64,000 nt of DNA, taken from NCBI GenBank assembly GCA_007449985.2, contig VIIQ02000213.1:1-64000 (forward strand), in the 5' to 3' direction. Both the position numbers and the translations under genes were made by a program. A model generated the notes under the pieces. That model worked only from the letters and a program-made list of their open reading frames with translations, had not been told where the DNA came from and searched no databases. Source of the stretch: Desmodesmus armatus (Eukaryota; Chlorophyta; Chlorophyceae; Sphaeropleales; Scenedesmaceae). Shown here piece after piece: positions 10,865-23,307 of the stretch. The stretch's first letter is position 1; every line of letters starts with the position of its first letter.

Positions 10865-10919
10865 GTGGTGGCTGGGCCAGCCACCACCTGTGGTGGACCC
10901 CACTGGGGTCCACCACAGG
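10865..10919. other. Two adjacent perfect hairpins
   Basis: The first hairpin has 11-bp arms (10865-10875 with 10877-10887) around a single base. The second has 15-bp arms (10887-10901 with 10905-10919) around ACT, so the two share only base 10887. No gene is adjacent. It may be a small palindromic element or a structured RNA. Confidence 0.8.
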
Positions 10920-11024
10920 CCATGCTGGTGTTGTTGATGCTCGGCACTTGGCTAGAGGCGCCTCAAATTTGATATTTACATGTTGTTTGAATGTTTTGTG
11001 TGCTTTCCAGAGTTCAACTGCACA

Positions 11025-11700
11025 AAAAGACTTATCAGAAAGATGCAAGAGACTACTTCAACACCAGCAGCCCGCAATCATTGCGTGGCACGCGTGGTTG
11101 GCCAGTGGTGGGGGGGGGGGGAGCCAAATATGGCAACGCTGCAACAAACGGCAATTCAAACATGCAGTTTGAATCATTCACAGGCTGTGAATGCTGGCTA
11201 GATTGGTAGTGCACGCAACTAACCCCTCAAATTGATGCACCTGACTACTGCAGCACTGTAGTACCAAGTGCTGTGACCGGGGTCCATCATGCACTGTGAT
11301 GGTGATGGATATGCTCTGTCACAGGCTCCAGGCTGGGGCCTCAACAGCAAAAAATTGCAAGTTGTGTGTTCTTGCCAAAGTTCATCCCCAAAAAATGTAT
11401 ATGCTCTGTCACAGGCCCCAGGCTGGGGCCTCAACAGCAAAAAATTGCAAGTTGTGTTCTTGCCAGAGTTCAACAGAGTTCAACAACAGAGTGCAGATGA
11501 TCTGCACAAAAAAGCATCTCAGCAAATTGCAAGAGACACCAGCAGCCTGCCAGACACGTGGTGTGTGTGTGCCGGGGGAGGGGGGGGGGGGTCCGGTAAA
11601 CCATCCCCGGGGAGCCTAATGTGGCGACACTTCAACAATTGGCAATTCACACATGCAGGTTCAATGCTATGTATGCTGGCTACAGTGCTAGCGCTAATTG
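11025..11700 (+). repeat. Duplicated block with an internal tandem repeat
   Basis: A segment running from AAAAAGACTTATCAGAAAGA through GCAAGAGACTAC, a G run, GGCAACGCTGCAACAA and GCTGGCTAGATTGG (11025-11210) is echoed with divergence at about 11500-11700. Between them a unit of roughly 90 bases (GCTCTGTCACAGGC, CAGGCTGGGGCCTCAACAGC) is tandemly doubled at 11311-11480. Confidence 0.65.
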
Positions 11701-13639
11701 CCACTTCAACTATTGGGTGTTGGTGTCCACCAAATCCATCGAGTCTTTGCGTTGAAAATGTGAGGTGCGCAGTAGCAAAGGTGATCGGACATGGGCACTA
11801 GGGCAATGTAGGCATAAACTCGCTTTAGTTGAGGTTATGTGAGCGCTGCAGTCAGCACGGTGCTTTCAATCCATTGCAAATTGCTCACTTCACTGCCATA
11901 ACATGTATGATACAACTGTCTTTCTCTGTTTAGACTCGCACTTGCTGTTTGCAAAGTGCGGACCTTGGATCCTTGTCAGGCTCAACACCTGTAACCCTCG
12001 CTGCGTTTGTACTGTTTGCACTGCGTGGAGTCAATGTATGCCATGGGGCCCGGCATGTCACTTCTCAGCAATGACTTGAGCTTGGCATGTCAACCGTCAT
12101 TATACTGAATGATTCAGTAAGCCATGCTGCTCACGCATGCCTCGTTGGGACACACTATTGACACTGTGAAACACGCATATTCAACAAGGGGAATTGTGAT
12201 TCCCCGACCATATGGTCAAAATGCATTTTGAGCATTGCTTACACACTGTCACAGGATGACTGCAGTGCCACTTTGATGCAGCAGCAAATCTCATGTAGGT
12301 GAAAGTGACGGGCAAGCTGCCACCATAGCCAGCTGTAATGGGGGCTAGCACAAATTGGCACGAGCATCAATGCCCCGAAAACTCGTCAGCAACACCGAAG
12401 ACGAGAGCGATCAAGCAGGAGAGAGACTAAAGAAAGATGAAATCCCAACAAACACGACAAGCCACATCGTACGTTGAAGGTACACATGCTGCCCCAGCAG
12501 CAGCAGAGCAGATCCAAGGCGCTGCAGACCAAGTCAACAGAGCTCTACATTTCCCTGCACATGCATACACACTCATGAGCCCACCCTGGCAGTCATACCC
12601 ATCACAAACATGCATATGCATGCACGTGAACAACAGACCAGAGCCGCCAGCGCAAAAAAAAGAAAAAACACTTCATATATACGTGAGGCCCATTGGCAGC
12701 GTCAGATGCAACATCCTGCACGCCCCTGCTGTATGTGTCACCTCACAACGTTGTTAACTCGGTGGTGTTGACACCACGGGCATGCATGCTGCGTCGACCA
12801 GACAACAGGATGATCTCTTTCAAACGAAAGGGGAAAAAGTCTCCGGGTCTTGCCCCTTTGTTTTCACGTCGCCGAAGCGGCCGCGATGCGAAGGGGAAGG
12901 AAGAGCCAAGGGCGACACTCATGCTTTTGTGAAAACAAAGATTCGGACACACAAAAAGTGCATCCTTATGGGTGCTGCCCCTTTGTGTCTTGTCGCTGTG
13001 AAGCGGTTCAAAGGGAGAATGAAAGATCGAAACACACATCACAACCAATCATGGCGATCAAACAAATCAACAAAAGAAGAAGCCGCCGCCTTGCAGCAAG
13101 AACTGCACACATACGCTGCAAGCGCTGGCTCGTACCACCGGCAACCTACATTAGTTGAGTACTCTCCGACCGCAACAACCAGATTCGGGCGCAACACCTG
13201 CCTCTCACCACGCCATGCCAATGCCACAGCGCACCAAGCCGTCGGTCTTTCCATGTCACTGTGGCAAGAACCACCGGGCCTGCTTCATATAGACTAACCG
13301 CAGAATTTATCGCATGGTTTCTGGGCCGTACTGGCTCCCAACAAAGTGCTCCCCAGGGGCAACTGGGCCTGTCAAGTAGCAACATCAACAGCAACAGCAA
13401 CATCAACAGCAACATCAAGATCAGCAGTAACAGCAACATCAAGAGTATCAGCAGGCGGGGCGAATTCGTTCAGGCAAGACATACAGTATATTGCTCGTTA
13501 TGATGCATGCATTGTCCATCAGCAAACACACGCGAAGTAAAACGCAGACGAAACAGCAACAGCAATGCCCAAAAAAGTGACAAAAGCACAGCACTTTAGC
13601 AAGCTGTAAGCATGTCAGCGCCATAGAGCTGGAACACCA

Positions 13640-15345
13640 CGAGGTACCCTTCTGGGGCCCCTACTATGTGAGGCAAACCAGCAGCACAGGGTGACCAAGC
13701 TCAATCTCTGAGCCACAACCAGACCCCGCACTGATGCAAAAAACATGGGCCAGCCATTCGTTCAAGCAGGCTGCACTGGCCACACCACGGCAAGCCGCCA
13801 GCGTCTTTCGTGGACAGATGCATCACCGGATGACACGGCTGGTACCCTAAGAGCCTTGTGGGGACTCTCCTGAGATGACTTGCAGCACAGGGTGACCAGC
13901 CAGATCCTCTCAGCCACAAATCAGCACCGTTGCTCTCATCTCTGCGCTACCGCTGTACCGTAGAGATGACAATGTCAAAGTCCAAAGTCCAAAGTGACAT
14001 CTTTGAAAGAGGCACGACTCGCTGAGCCAGGCACATTCAATGAATGATTCAAGCAGGCCGCACTCAGTGTGGCCAGGCTGGCTTGGCCAGTGTGGCACAC
14101 AACAAACAGGTGCCAGCGTCTTTCAGTGGACAAGTGCACCACATACGGACACTTCCTGAAGTCCACGAGCATTGCCGGCTCCCTCACAAGGGTGGCCAGG
14201 CTGTCTCTTGAATTGTCAATTTGAGCGACAGCACCAAAGCAGTGGCGAGGGCACAATCTTTCAACAGGTGCGCCAACGGCTGCCTGAAGTCCACTGGCGG
14301 CCAGGCCCTAAGCTGCTCACAAGCACAGAACAGGCGGCCCGGGGACACTCCAAAGGCCTACTAACTGCAGCTGGTATCCTACGTTGGCTTTCTTTGAGAT
14401 GGCCAGGCATTCCCAGAGCGCAAACAAGCAACAGGGATGCCAAAGCGGTGACAAGGGTGCTGTGCACTGCGCAAGCCGCAAGCAGCTTCAGCACCAAAAC
14501 ACCAAAGAACTAACCAAAGCGCCACATGACGAGAAACTGGTATCTTAGGAGTCCTACGAGCCTTGTTGGCTCCCTCACAGGGGTGGCCGGGCTTTCTCTG
14601 GGTTTTCAGTCTCAGCAACAACGGCATCAAAGCGGTGGCAACGGCGCAGCCGTTCAGGGAAGCTTCAAGCAGGTTAGAAAACACACTGCAGGCGATTTGA
14701 CCACATGCCGCTCAGCTCAGCTGTACCCTACGAGCCTTGTCTGCTTCTAGTGGGATGGCCAGGCATCCCCACAGCGACCAACCAGCAACAGTGCGAGCCA
14801 AGAAGTGACAAGGGTGCTGTGAGCTAGGCAAGCAGCACATGGCTGCAGCACCAAAGGAGTGAAACAATGCACCACATGCCGGGACGACTGGCATTCTACG
14901 AGCCTTGTTGGCCCCCTCACAAAGGGCAGGCCAAGCTTTTTCTCAGGCATCAGTATGATCAGTATGATCAGATGGTCTGTGGAACAGTGACGCTGAAGCA
15001 GTAGCAAGGGCGCAGTCATTCAGGCAAGCAGCATGGCTGGCAAGCAGCTGAGGAACACACCAACGTGGTGGACCGCAGGCGGACACAGCTGCTACCTTCC
15101 AAGCCGTGTTGGCTCCCTACGGAATCACCAGGCATTCAAAATGAGTGACAAAACTGCTGTGAACTATGCAGAACACAAGCGGCTGTAGCAGTAACATAGC
15201 AGAACGATCCATCAAAGGACGAGACAACTGGCATCCTACGAGCCTTGTTGGTTTGCTCGCAGGGGTGCCCAGGCTTCCCCTGAACCGTCAGTCTTATCAG
15301 TAGCAACAGTCTCAGCAACAGCAACACCACAACACGAAGAGGCAC
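13640..15345. repeat. Degenerate long-unit tandem repeat
   Basis: A unit of about 140-200 bases is repeated. It contains CCTACGAGCCTTGTTGGC, CTCACAGGGGTGGCCAGGC, a CAGTCTCAGCAACA segment and GGCAACGGCGC. Landmark GAGCCTTGT (or a variant) occurs near 13851, 14549, 14728, 14896, 15095 and 15236. Copies diverge substantially, so the array is old. No coding frame persists across units. Confidence 0.7.
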
Positions 15346-15472
15346 CCACCCTCACAAACGTGATGGCTACCATATTGCGATAAAAAACCCCAGACCACCC
15401 CCTCCCCCCCCCGGGTACGTGGGGGATGGGGGGTGGGGGGGTGGGAGTGGGGGGGGGGGTGAAATCCCTGCA

Positions 15473-15520
15473 TTAGGGTTTAGGGTTTAAGGGTTAAACC
15501 TGAACCCTAAACCCTAACCC
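15473..15520. repeat. Head-to-head interstitial telomeric repeats
   Basis: About three TTTAGGG-type units run directly into about three CCCTAAA-type units, joined by TTAAACCTGAA. TTTAGGG is the telomere type of many green algae and land plants. A shorter head-to-head pair sits at 15721-15757 (GGGTTTGGGGTTTAGG then CCCCTAAACCCTAAA). A very G/C-rich stretch precedes the first pair (15390-15460). Confidence 0.75.
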
Positions 15521-16226
15521 AGTATAGCTTAGGATCACACACAGAGAGCATGCCTGTGTGACTCAGCGCACAAAACCCGGCCCAACCCCAAACCTCAACC
15601 TGCCTAAACCCTACTTGAGCATGGATGATCCTTTGCCAACAAAACCCAGCTCAGCCCCGTGCTCAGATGTCACCGGGCCGACCACATAGCTGTCTTGAAA
15701 AGCAGCAACCACCACAAACTGGGTTTGGGGTTTAGGAACCCCTAAACCCTAAACTCTAGCAACCCAATGCCGCATGAGGCTCAACGTGCGGGCTCAACCG
15801 ATGTCACGGCCGCCGTGATCCCACCACCCTCGTCACCACCACTGATAGCTGGCAACGACAGCGATCTCTGCCTGCAATGAGCTAGCTGTGACTCCCCCCC
15901 CCCTCCTCCTCCCCCCCCCCCCCCACACACACACACCATGATGAACAACACACTGGCACCCTAAGACAATCGATTTACCCCTTCTGGGCCACTCCCTGCC
16001 CGCGCAGAAGGGGCGAAGCAACCGATAAAACGCTGTCACACCGTACCCCATACACCTCTGCTGAAAGTAGCACACAAGAGGAGTGACATGCATTGGTGCA
16101 GGCGCTGCAACAAATGCCTACACTGCAAACATGATTCCAACATCCTCTTCGCACACCGCTTCTGACTGAGCACAGCAGCGACAGCAATAGCTGCCTGCAA
16201 TGAGCTAGCTCCCCCCCCCCCCCCCC

Positions 16227-16282
<56 letters not shown>

Positions 16283-17200
16283 ACCCACCACCACCACCAC
16301 CACCCCACCCCCCGCCATGATAAACCCCCAGGGGGTAACCAACATATCCTTCAACACTGTACCCCGCATACCTGTGCTGGAGGTAGAAGGGGAGTGCCAT
16401 GCATTGGTGCAGGCGCTGCAACAAATGCCTTCACTGCAAACATCGTTTGCTTTTGCTTCAAGGCTTGAATGGCAGCCCTTGCACAGAATTGGCACAGCAG
16501 CCGTCCGCGACAGCACTCCCACCCAGATTCTCACAGACTGCGAGAGTCAGCAGCTAGCTGTGCGCCAACCAACCTCGGAACATGGGGATAGGTGGCCCAA
16601 TCGAGGGTCACGATCATTCGCGCTGCACAGACCGCAGACAGGCAAGCCGCACTCCCTTTCTCCGTCAAACACAGAGCTCACCCCGATCATCGGCTGAGCC
16701 CTGGGCTGCAACATGCGCTGTCGCCGCAATTGCTCTCTGTGTGCAAGGGCCACAGCCATCAGTGATCCCACTTCCAACAAACCCAGACGTCCCCACTGAC
16801 AACAACACCAGCTAGCTTTGCTGTCAACCCTTACGCAGGGGCACTGCAGCAATCAGTCTGATCATCACACCCTGTGCACAGCTAGCTGCCAGCATAGACG
16901 CACCCCTGTCATGTCCTGCGGCCGGGGCTGAGGATAGCATTTGTGTGACGTACCCTGCCGGTCCACCCCTCCCCGCAAGGCCAGATTGCCATTGTCAGTC
17001 CCGCAAGCACGGAGCTGGCCCAGCGTGCCTGCGACAACACCCCAAGCTAGCACAGCATGACGCAACCCAACACATTTACATCCACGGACCTGGGAACATC
17101 ACAAGTAGATGACGGCCCGGTCAGCACAGAAACATCCCACCAGCACTCGCAACATGCTTGCCTGTTGATGTAATCACAATCAAGCTTGCCTGTTGACTCA
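15521..17200. other. Non-genic region with simple repeats
   Basis: It holds isolated CCTAAACCC motifs, poly-C runs (15894-15924, 16211-16227), a pure (CA)n microsatellite at 16229-16281, and two related segments around 16030-16130 and 16360-16440 sharing CATTGGTGCAGGCGCTGCAA. The ORFs here are by-products of these repeats. I see no gene. Confidence 0.55.
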
Positions 17201-17235
17201 GTTAATATTCAAACTCAAACAAGGATATGCAAAGG

Positions 17236-17850
17236 CTGATAGCAGCTGCCAACACCAAACCCTTTACACAATCGCCAACGCTCATGCACATGTTGAAACG
17301 CTGACAGCCGCTGCAACCCAAAACCCTCCACACACTTGCAAACACACACATGTACAAAGGCAGGCAGCAGCTGCTGACTTCAACCCTTCACACAATTGCA
17401 ATAGCAGATGCATAGGCAGGCAGCAGCTGCCAACCCCCATCGCTCCACACAAGCGCAGACACACATGTACAAAAGCTGGCAGCAGCTGCAAACCCCAACC
17501 CTCAACACACTCGCAAATACAACCCTTTTATAAGTATTGGCAGCAGGTGCCAAAACCCAAACCTCCGCACGCTGGCAAAAACATACATGCCAAAGTGGAA
17601 AGCAGCGGCCAACCCCAAACCCCCCACACACTCACAAACACACCCGTGTACAAAAGCTGGCAACAGCCGCTGCTTGCTGGTTGGCGACCAACCAGGAACC
17701 CTCCACACAATTGCGGAAACACATGCAAACGGTGACAGCAGCTGCCAACCCCAACCCCTCCACACACTCGCACACACCCCCGTGTGGGCAGCAGTTGCGA
17801 ATGTTCAACGCTCCACGCAACTGCACAAACATACATGCAAAGGCATACTG
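17236..17850. repeat. About ten copies of a 60-base minisatellite
   Basis: The unit contains GGCAGCAGCTGCCAACCCC, AACCCTCCACACACTCGCAA and ACACACATGTACAAAAGCT. The CAGCTGC landmark recurs near 17246, 17306, 17367, 17423, 17483, 17543, 17604, 17662, 17731 and 17791. Divergence between units is moderate. Confidence 0.8.
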
Positions 17851-17949
17851 CATAGCACCTACCATACACAAATCAATGCCTCAAAGCGCAACGTCAACGG
17901 TGGTGGTTGCTGCTGCTGCTGGGATGCTGAGCTGCCTGCATCGCCCACA

Positions 17950-18092
<143 letters not shown>

Positions 18093-18124
18093 GATGCTGA
18101 GCTGCCTGCATTGCCCACACAGAT

Positions 18125-18325
18125 CAGCAGCTACAAGGCGCCTCCTTGGCCAAAGATAACAAAACACAAGGGGCAGCCACATAGTATAGGCCACAGTATA
18201 CCTCAAGCCACAACATCCCACAGTGGTGGCAGCAGCGGCTGCTAAAAGTGCTGAGCTGCCAGCAGCGCCATAACAAACCACCAGACCGCCGCTGCTGCTG
18301 CTGCTGCTGCTGTTGCAGCTGCTGC

Positions 18326-18378
<53 letters not shown>

Positions 18379-19265
18379 ACGTTCTGAGCCAATGGCAGTG
18401 CCCAAAAAGATAACTGAAACACAAGGGTGGGAGCCAAATCATGCGCAGCCACCTGAGAACAATTACAGTGCTCTCCAGGATAACCGAAACACAAGGGCGC
18501 GAGCCAAATTGTGCCGCAGCCACTTGAGACAATTCACATGTGCTGCACAGCTTCAGAGCGCAACAAGGACAATAAGTTCAGCGGCTGCTGCTGACGTTCT
18601 GAGTTACTAGCAGCGCCAAAACAGATCACTGGTACGGACGGGTGTAAGTCAAACGTGCACCGCACCCACCCTAGACAAATCAGCTGCCTGAAAAAGAAGC
18701 AGCAACAGTGGGAGTAGCTGCTGCAAGCATGTTACGGGAGCTGCGCAGCACCCAAACAGATTGCCAACAACATACGGATGCAGAACAAAGTGTGGAGCAT
18801 CCCTCCAGACACTGATCGGAACAGCTGCCTGCAGCAGCAACAATGGTGATAACAACAACAGTAGCAGCAGCTTCCAGCAGCACAGTGTGTATTGAAACTG
18901 CTAGCAGCGCCCAAACAGATCACCAAGGCACACAGCAGCGAGTGTGTCGTGTTGTGTGTACCGCACAGTCCCAGACAGGTTGCACTGTGAAAGCCATGCA
19001 CGTGCATCCAGCTGCGACGGACAATGCCAGCAACACACCCCTTACTGACCGCCCCCCCCCCCCTCCCCCCACCCCCCACCCCCACCCTGTCGCTGCCTGC
19101 GGATGGTCTGCTGCACTCCCACAGCAGCCGTGGAGCCGTGCTGCTGCTGCTGCTGCTGCTGGTGGTGGTGGTGCCGCTGCTGCTGCAGCCGAACATAAAG
19201 TGCGACAGTGCGGCAGTAGCACATAACACAGCAGCCCCCCCCCCCCCCCCTTTGCAACACAGCAC
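18125..19265. other. Non-genic region with CTG tracts
   Basis: A second interrupted CTG tract lies at about 18290-18380. Segments around it (GATAACTGAAACACAAGGGTGG and GATAACCGAAACACAAGGGCG, and repeated CAGCAGCGCC.AA.CAGATCAC.) are internal repeats. No gene is supported. Confidence 0.55.
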
Positions 19266-19269
19266 ACGC

Positions 19270-19319
19270 ACCCGCTAGCTGCGCACGCTGCGGGCGAAGA
19301 AGGAATGAGAACGCTGCGG

Positions 19320-19380
<61 letters not shown>

Positions 19381-19565
19381 TGCAGCGTGCAGCACAACTA
19401 GCCCCCAGCATGGTCCCCCTCTAGCTAGCTGCGCACACTGTTTGATGGCTGCTGCTGAGGCTGACGTAGGGGAACACCCCCCCCACAGGTAAGGGCACCC
19501 TCTAGCTGCGTCCACTGCTCGCACAGCTGCTGTTGAGGTTGGTAGTGCTGCTGCTCTCTAGGTCC
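19270..19565 (-). repeat. Decayed copies of the terminal exon of the 179-aa gene
   Basis: Downstream of the true last exon (19634-19735, -), the motif CTCTAGCTGCGCACACTG plus GCTGCTGCTGAGGCTGA recurs near 19272, 19424 and 19500 in increasingly altered form. A (CTG)20 tract at 19319-19378 precedes one of them on the minus strand, as a CTG tract also precedes the true exon. Confidence 0.65.
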
Positions 19566-19633
19566 CCCCCACCCCACCCATTTCCCCCACCCGGAGGTGG
19601 GGGGTCAGGGAGGTTAGTCAGGTGGTTCACCCT

Positions 19634-20929
19634 CTAGCTGCGCACACTGCCGGCAGGGCTGCTGCTGAGGCTGAGTGCACTGCTGCTGGCTGTCAGGCTG
19701 TCACAGGTGTCCTGCAACTCGGGGTCGAGGGGCTCCTGCAGCAGCAGCAGCAGCAGCAGCGGCGGCGGCGGCGACAGCAGCAACAGCAGCAACAGCAGCA
19801 GTGAGTTTGAGATTGAGGCCGCACAATAGACAAGTATGAGTGGGGTTGTCAGGCACATGCAGCCCCCCCCCCCCCCTTGCCCTCCGAAGGGGGAGTCCCC
19901 CCTTCCTCCACCCCTTCCTCCACCCCGCACCCCCCCCCTTCCACCCCCCCTTCCTCCACCCCGCAACCCCCCCCTTCCACCCCCTCTTCCTACACCCCGC
20001 ACCCCCCCCCCCTTCCACCCCCTCTTCCTACACCCCGCACCCCCCCCCCTTCCACCCCGCCACCTCCCCCGCACCCCCCCCCCCCTTCCACCCATCCAAA
20101 CCCCACCAGCACCACCCCCTGCCTACCCCCTCTGCCCTCCGCCACGCCTCACACTGCGAGCACTGACAGCTGCAAATCTCACCTGCAGGCAGGGCATGGC
20201 AACTGTGCCCGTGCCAGTTTGATCCCCCCCCCCCCACCACCCACCCACCCCCACCCACCCCCACCCACCCCCCGCCAGCCCCTCCCAAGGTGTAGCCCCC
20301 CCCCCCCCCCCCCCCCCCCAATGTTCCACACACTATAAACACTCACAGCTGCACCTCAAAGGTTACCTGCAGGAAGCGCATGGCCAACTGTGCTGGCATG
20401 GGCGGGTGCTGTGCTGGCATGTGGCACTGTCCTGCAGGCTGCAGGACTGCCCTGTGCTGCTGCCGCGTGAGCACAAGCTGCTGCGTGTGCCGAAGCATCA
20501 TTACTGCCACGCCGATTGCGTTTTCTGCAGACTCCATCGCTGCTTCGGCTGCTAGGAAGCCCTGCTGTTTGATCTGATCACCATACTGCTGCTCTGCTGA
20601 TGAGAAGAGCCGCGCAGCTTCTGCTGCTGCTGTTGTCGCGACATCCATAGCTTCCTGTGTGCTGACTAGGATACTGTCGACAAACGGGAGGAGGTCCGGG
20701 TCGTGCTGACAAAACATGGCACGGACTGCTGCTGCTGAGTTACCCCCCAATGATCCTTCCACGCTGCTCACTGCACAACCTACATATAGGCAAACATAAG
20801 GTTTGTTTGCATCCTTGCGGGTGGTCTTGGCATATATACGGCGTCATTGCCGGGGCGTAACGATGCAGGAATGATACGGAACGTCACCGACGCACCTGCA
20901 GTCCCAACCGGACAAACCACGTCCTTCAT
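19634..20929 (-). CDS. Unknown 179-aa protein, three exons
   Basis: Exons: 20896-20929 (ATG), 20367-20770 and 19634-19735 (TAG). Splice sites are GTGCGT...TGTGCAG and GTAACC...(CTG)nCAG, and phases agree. The protein starts MKDVVCPVGTAVSSVEGSLG and has an alanine-rich, probably helical middle (TTAAAEAARLFSSAEQQYGD to AIGVAVMMLRHTQQLVLTRQ), a Met/Pro/His-rich stretch and an acidic/serine tail EPLDPELQDTCDSL to SVRS. I recognise no family. A decayed paralogue with the same three-exon plan lies 3.3 kb away on the same strand, which supports this model. Intron 2 contains the poly-C minisatellite. Confidence 0.7.
19861..20100. repeat. C-rich minisatellite in intron 2 of the 179-aa gene
   Basis: A unit of about 35 bases (CCCCCTTCCACCCC followed by TCTTCCTACACCCCGCAC) is repeated six or more times with length variation in the C runs. 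Pure C runs at about 20222-20236 and 20298-20318 follow. A partial copy of the end of exon 2 sits near 20160-20215. Confidence 0.8.
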
Positions 20930-22436
20930 TTTCCTTGAGATAAGGAAACAAAGATTCTCCCCAGCTGGGTGGTCAACTTGCCAATGGCCACGAAGGCTAC
21001 TGCTTTGAGGGTGGCACTGCTACTGCTAGTGGAACAGCTGCATGGTCTGTGCACGAATGGTTTTGACCCAAGAAATATGAGAATGCGATGGAGTGCCGTT
21101 GCTTTGCCGGTGGTGATGGGGCCAATGGCGATCAGCAAGGGTTTGTCAACCACACGAAATGGGCGTACAAGAACTTGTAAAAGAAGAGTATTGGGGTCCG
21201 GGCGTGTTTGCGATGACGTTTCGATAACATACCGTTTGAAACAATCCAAAACCAGCCGAGAGGTTAAGGATACTTGTGTCACTCGTCTACTTTATCCCTC
21301 ACTCATCGAGTCGTACTACGACATACGGTCCTTGCGAACAATCCTTGCGAAGGATCTGATGAATCTTTCTGTATCTAGAGGGAAAATCTATCCAAATAAT
21401 TTCTTATTTCCTCGAAACTGCTGATGCCTGCTACTACTGCTAGCCTAGGTTACCAACAAACTAGGTTCCCAACAAACAAATGTTCAGAGACAGAACTGTG
21501 CTTCACTGTGGCGTAATTCGAAGATATCACGAGTTTCACGCAGAAGATGATGACATGCTGATCGTAAGGGGAAGGGGGGCTGCAGTGTCAGATGATGCAG
21601 GTCAGGAGCATCTATTGGACTGCAAGCATGGTCCGTAACCCCACTGTTTCTGTTTTCATACTGACAGCCTTCCTTCACCACCTGCACCTGATGTTCTACT
21701 TAGCTGCACATGGCTACATGCAGCCAAAGCAAACCCTTCAATACATAAGCACCTGCCGATTCTGGGGATGTGGCCAGCTGAATGTGAACCCTAGTCGCAA
21801 GCCTTAGTCTGGCTGAAGAGGCTGAAGAGGGGCCCTGTTTAGTTTCAAAGAAGTTCGATTTCAGAAAATCACACCCTGGGGTCCCAGAAAGGCAAACAAG
21901 CAACACAGTACTGCATGTACGCCCAGCGTACTCTTTAGCTGTACAACCCCTCCCACCACCATGCTCAGCAATTGTGTGCACACTTGTACAACCCCCAACA
22001 CTACAAACGCATGCACAGCAACTGTGCCACGATACGCTATCCGTCACTCGGGCCCAGAATGTAGCAGTCTGGAAAGTCGCCAACCCAACTGCTCACAAAT
22101 GCGAGACAGGTCCACTTGTCACAGAAGCAGCACACAAGCGTGCTTTGCACGATGTACATTGTCATGCCAGATGCACCACAAGACTGACAACACAGAACAT
22201 GCGCCCGGCCTGCGGTACACCTGTACAACCCCAAATACCGCAAACCATGCACAGCAACTGTGCCACAGTACGGTACATCTCATTCAGTTCCAGAAGGTAG
22301 CCAGCCTGGCTCCGGGAGACTACTAGTAGTAATGCTTGTAGCCAAGAAGCTGTTGCATGCCATGCTTTTGGGATAAAATCAGCAGCAGCACAATCATCAC
22401 CACCACCACCACCACCACCAGCACCACCACCACCAC

Positions 22437-22503
<67 letters not shown>

Positions 22504-23307
22504 TCAAGTTGCTGGTTCATTGGCGACGCAGCTTCCCAACAGCGCGATGGACCCCCGCAAAGATTTTTTCAGTACCCACCAGCGCAATGCTCAGCCTGTC
22601 TTTGGCAGGTACGTGGCGATAGCTCAAGTACAATATAACAACAGCAGCCATGATTGACAGCAGCTGCGAAGTCAGTGAGCAGCCTCCAGAGGCCCAAACC
22701 CGGTAAAACCCAACAAAAAAGAAAGGAGCAGCCTCCAGCGGCCAGGAACATCAATGAAGCCACAACCCACCCAATGGAATGGCTGGCATGAGATCTTGAG
22801 TTTCATAGCTACAGGTGTAACTTTGATTGATTTGAACCCACCCAGGGTCGCACAGAGACAGAAGCTACAGATCAATCAGCTCTGCATGCATGGCCAGTGT
22901 CAATGAAAGCAGCAAGTGCCGCCCCCAAGGGCCTTGCAAAATTTGTAAACGTAGTACGTTCTGCTGGGATCCCCCCCCCCTGCGCATTTGGAGCCCCGAC
23001 TTGCTGACGCTGGCCGCAACGCCGCTGCTTAGGCTGTAGCAGCTGCTGCTGGCCATGAACGGGGCTGGTACAGCGGATGCTGCTGAGCACGCTATGCAGC
23101 ACAGCTGAAAAGTAGGGTGCAGCTGCTCACCCCCACCCCCCCACCCCCACCCCAGCCGCAAGTAGAGGCATGTGCGCCCTCTTCCTAGTTACACATGGAC
23201 TGGCTCTAGAGCAACTGCTCTGCAACAGCCCCTGCACCACCTACTGCTGCTGCTGCTGCCAGGCGCGGTCGGTGCGGCACCAGCAGGTGCCAAATCAACC
23301 CCTCTAG
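20930..23307. other. Intergenic region between paralogues
   Basis: Open frames on both strands at 20926-21424 lack any recognisable domain. A tandem of (ACC)n then (AGC)n lies at 22399-22502. Dispersed-repeat copy 2 lies at 22772-22846. Two related 200-base segments (about 21960-22060 and 22200-22290) share TGTACAACCCC, GCACAGCAACTGTGCCAC and ACTACAAACGCATG-like sequence. No gene is supported. Confidence 0.5.
22772..22846 (-). repeat. Dispersed repeat, copy 2
   Basis: Inverted copy of the 4318-4386 repeat; it retains the AGCTACAGGTGTAAC core and extends to GGAATGGCTGGCATGAG, matching the right side of copy 1 (CTCATGCCAGCCATTC). Confidence 0.7.

Larger units (their letters stand above)
9096..13600. 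other. Gene-poor region
   Basis: No ORF here has a recognisable domain, supported splice structure or paralogue in the window. It contains a triplicated TTTGATCAAACACC motif (9127-9200), a CTG tract, two adjacent hairpins (10865-10919), a duplicated block (11025-11210 and 11500-11700) and a roughly 55-base direct repeat near 12845-12900 and 12970-13022. The longest open frame (12782-13297, +) looks like chance. Confidence 0.5.

Noticed and set aside
12782..13297. 171-codon plus-strand frame
   Set aside because: No domain, no splice support and an internal direct repeat account for it; composition is not convincing.
17236..17850. CRISPR-like or coding repeat
   Set aside because: The 60-base units abut directly and diverge throughout; no frame is kept.
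20969..21424. 151-codon plus-strand frame and an overlapping minus-strand frame
   Set aside because: Neither resembles a known protein. The minus-strand frame overlaps exon 1 of the 179-aa gene only in a different frame.
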